Under the pieces are notes generated by a model. The model worked only from the letters and a program-made list of their open reading frames with translations. It ran no database searches and was not told the origin of the DNA. This document shows positions 62,895 through 64,000 of a DNA stretch of 64,000 bases, in pieces. Every line of letters starts with the position of its first letter. The stretch's first letter is position 1. The stretch comes from Haloterrigena sp. H1 (GTDB taxonomy: Archaea > Halobacteriota > Halobacteria > Halobacteriales > Natrialbaceae): positions 1,240,001 to 1,304,000 of the forward strand of contig NZ_SMZK01000001.1 of NCBI RefSeq assembly GCF_005938085.1, in the 5' to 3' direction. The position numbers were made by a program, and so were the translations under genes.

Positions 62895-63634
62895 ATGACT
62901 GCAATGCCGTTACACACGGCCACGTGCGACGAAGGAGCTGAGTTTTGAACGCACGTCCGGTGATTGTCTGTGAATCGGGGTCCCGATTTCTGGTCACAGG
63001 ACGTCACGCAGGACGCTTGAGGCCGGTATCGAGCCAGTGGACGTCCTGTTTTGCCCGGGCATCAGTCATGATCGAACCGTCTTAGAACGCGCCTGTGGCG
63101 ATCGCATCACGTTCTCGTTGGCGTTACAGAGCGCGTCAGCGGTTCTCGGTCCGACTCCGACGGATACTGCCGGACGAACCGTCGACGCGATTCGACGCGA
63201 TCGATCCTGCCAGACAACAGGTTCATACCGATTACACTCGACGCGGTCGGGTAGTCATGGACCGTCGTCCAACAACAGAGTGCAGACAACGCTCGTCCGG
63301 TAGTCTATCCAGGGGGCGGATAGCGGTCGAGCAGTCAACGTCGCAGCCGAGCCCTAGCGTCGGTTCTACTCGGAGCCAATGCAAGAAACCGAGCGTGGCC
63401 GTCCGGAACCCCACACCAGTCACCGATGGAAGAGCGACGATAGATGTCTCTGAACATGGTTGTAAACCGATTGTACAGCCAGCGTGCAAACGGTGTATTC
63501 CGCCGTTGTGACGCCTATCGGTGTATTTCGCTTCCAGTGCCTCAAGCTGAGCAATGTCTACTCTCGGACTCATGAACCACATAACGGTATACAGAGTGCC
63601 GAGGTACCGACAGCGAAACGCGGGAAGACCGTCG

Positions 63635-64000
63635 TCAGGTGTCCTCGTCTTCGTCGACTACCGACGCGTCGTCGGTCGGTTCTGTTGAGTTTCGAAACCA
63701 CCGATCGACGGTGCGTCGGCGCATTCGTCTCTGAAGCCGCTCTTGGAGCCGCTCTTCGATATCGGACTGTACCTCGAGTCCCCGGTCAGCGTCGACATCG
63801 TGAGCCGTCGCGGCCCGGCCGAAAAACGAGGCGGAACTGGCGGTATCGGCGGTCACGCTGGCGAGATGGCGACGGCGTTGAAAGATCGTCGCCTCGTGGA
63901 GAACGGCCTGGACCCGATAGTGGGGGACGACTTTGGTCGTTCGCCGCCAGAATCCCGTCCGCGAGAGGAAGTACCGATCACCGACGCGGAAGCCGCGGTT
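63635..64000 (-). CDS. Bacterial-PH-domain (YdbT-like) membrane protein, C-terminal part
   Basis: Partial: the frame stays open to the right edge, so the N-terminus is missing. The visible 121 residues begin NRGFRVGDRYFLSRTGFWRR, then VVPHYRVQAVLHEATIFQRR and LASVTADTASSASFFGRAATAHDVD, the pattern of bPH_2 domains in which an outer-strand Q/R pair contacts lipid. An acidic, Arg-rich amphipathic tail follows (ERLQERLQRRMRRRTVDRWF). YdbT-like proteins usually have several PH domains with membrane helices. The GTG at 63856 is internal, not the start. Confidence 0.8.
   Translation of the reverse strand, partial: NRGFRVGDRYFLSRTGFWRRTTKVVPHYRVQAVLHEATIFQRRRHLASVTADTASSASFFGRAATAHDVDADRGLEVQSDIEERLQERLQRRMRRRTVDRWFRNSTEPTDDASVVDEDEDT

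Larger units (their letters stand above)
62148..63634. other. 1.5-kb stretch without convincing genes
   Basis: Upstream of the recombinase operon (minus strand) and downstream of the PH-domain gene. Open frames such as 62329-62997 (minus) and 63095-63511 (plus) are Arg/Ser/Thr-rich, not acidic, and match nothing known, so they look like chance. The region contains the operon promoter (62160-62240), a GTCACAT-CA-ATGTGAC palindrome at 62657-62672 and a 73-bp MITE-like palindrome at 62822-62894. It may hold decayed genes. Confidence 0.45.

Noticed and set aside
62329..62997. 222-residue minus-strand frame
   Set aside because: Arg/Ser/Thr-rich, no acidic bias, spans the palindrome at 62822-62894, no recognisable motif.

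Overview
The window is GC-rich chromosomal DNA from a haloarchaeon. The proteins are very acidic, codons favour G/C in third position, and several secreted proteins carry twin-arginine plus lipobox signals. Many genes have a TATA-like box about 26 nt before the start codon, which suggests leaderless mRNAs. Archaeal core genes are present: proteasome beta, RNA polymerase subunit L, Dph2, an Mrp-type carrier, UPF0212 and a HalX response regulator. The gene content fits the Natrialbales (Natrinema/Haloterrigena-like), but that placement is an inference. I see no rRNA, tRNA, CRISPR array or intact insertion sequence.

Layout. 1-9 kb: an Mrp-type Fe-S carrier (cut by the left edge), small conserved proteins, ribose-1,5-bisphosphate isomerase, a ThuA / Gfo-Idh-MocA divergent pair around an AT-rich control region, proteasome beta, small membrane proteins, an HTH-CBS regulator and a tandem UspA protein. 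9-16 kb: an aldo/keto reductase, a formate/nitrite-type channel fused to two UspA domains, and a three-gene ABC export operon whose middle gene carries a PrsW-like protease domain. 17-25 kb: a cobalamin block (cobN, cbiC, cbiE on the minus strand and a ChlI/ChlD fusion on the plus strand) from a 34-bp shared promoter. A candidate structured RNA lies downstream of cbiE. 25-30 kb: a purine/pyrimidine permease, a hydrolase, a MaoC protein and an exported PQQ-repeat protein. 30-40 kb: menaquinone biosynthesis (menF, menD, menB, menA, menC, menE), interrupted by a DnaJ-membrane protein and a P19-like lipoprotein. 40-49 kb: a sulfite-oxidase-like enzyme, a ribbon-helix-helix protein, two coupled lipoproteins, hisF, a zinc-ribbon membrane protein, rpoL, a rhomboid protease with a large C-terminal extension and a METTL5-type methyltransferase. 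49-60 kb: a salactin-like actin homolog beside a four-helix membrane protein that may be related to cell division, then HalX, Dph2, a two-winged-helix regulator, a UlaG-like hydrolase, a repeat-rich acidic coiled-coil protein, a divergent HisG-like protein, and a lactonase / iron-alcohol-dehydrogenase pair. 60-64 kb: a tyrosine recombinase paired with a small DNA-binding-type protein under an unusual palindromic control region, a 1.5-kb stretch without convincing genes that contains a 73-bp MITE-like palindrome, and the end of a bacterial-PH-domain protein.

Most genes are ordinary core metabolism. The parts most worth a second look are the salactin neighbourhood, the ABC-PrsW fusion, the candidate RNA at 16.9 kb, the repeat/coiled-coil protein at 55.4 kb with the HisG-like protein next to it, and the control and palindrome elements at 62.2-62.9 kb.
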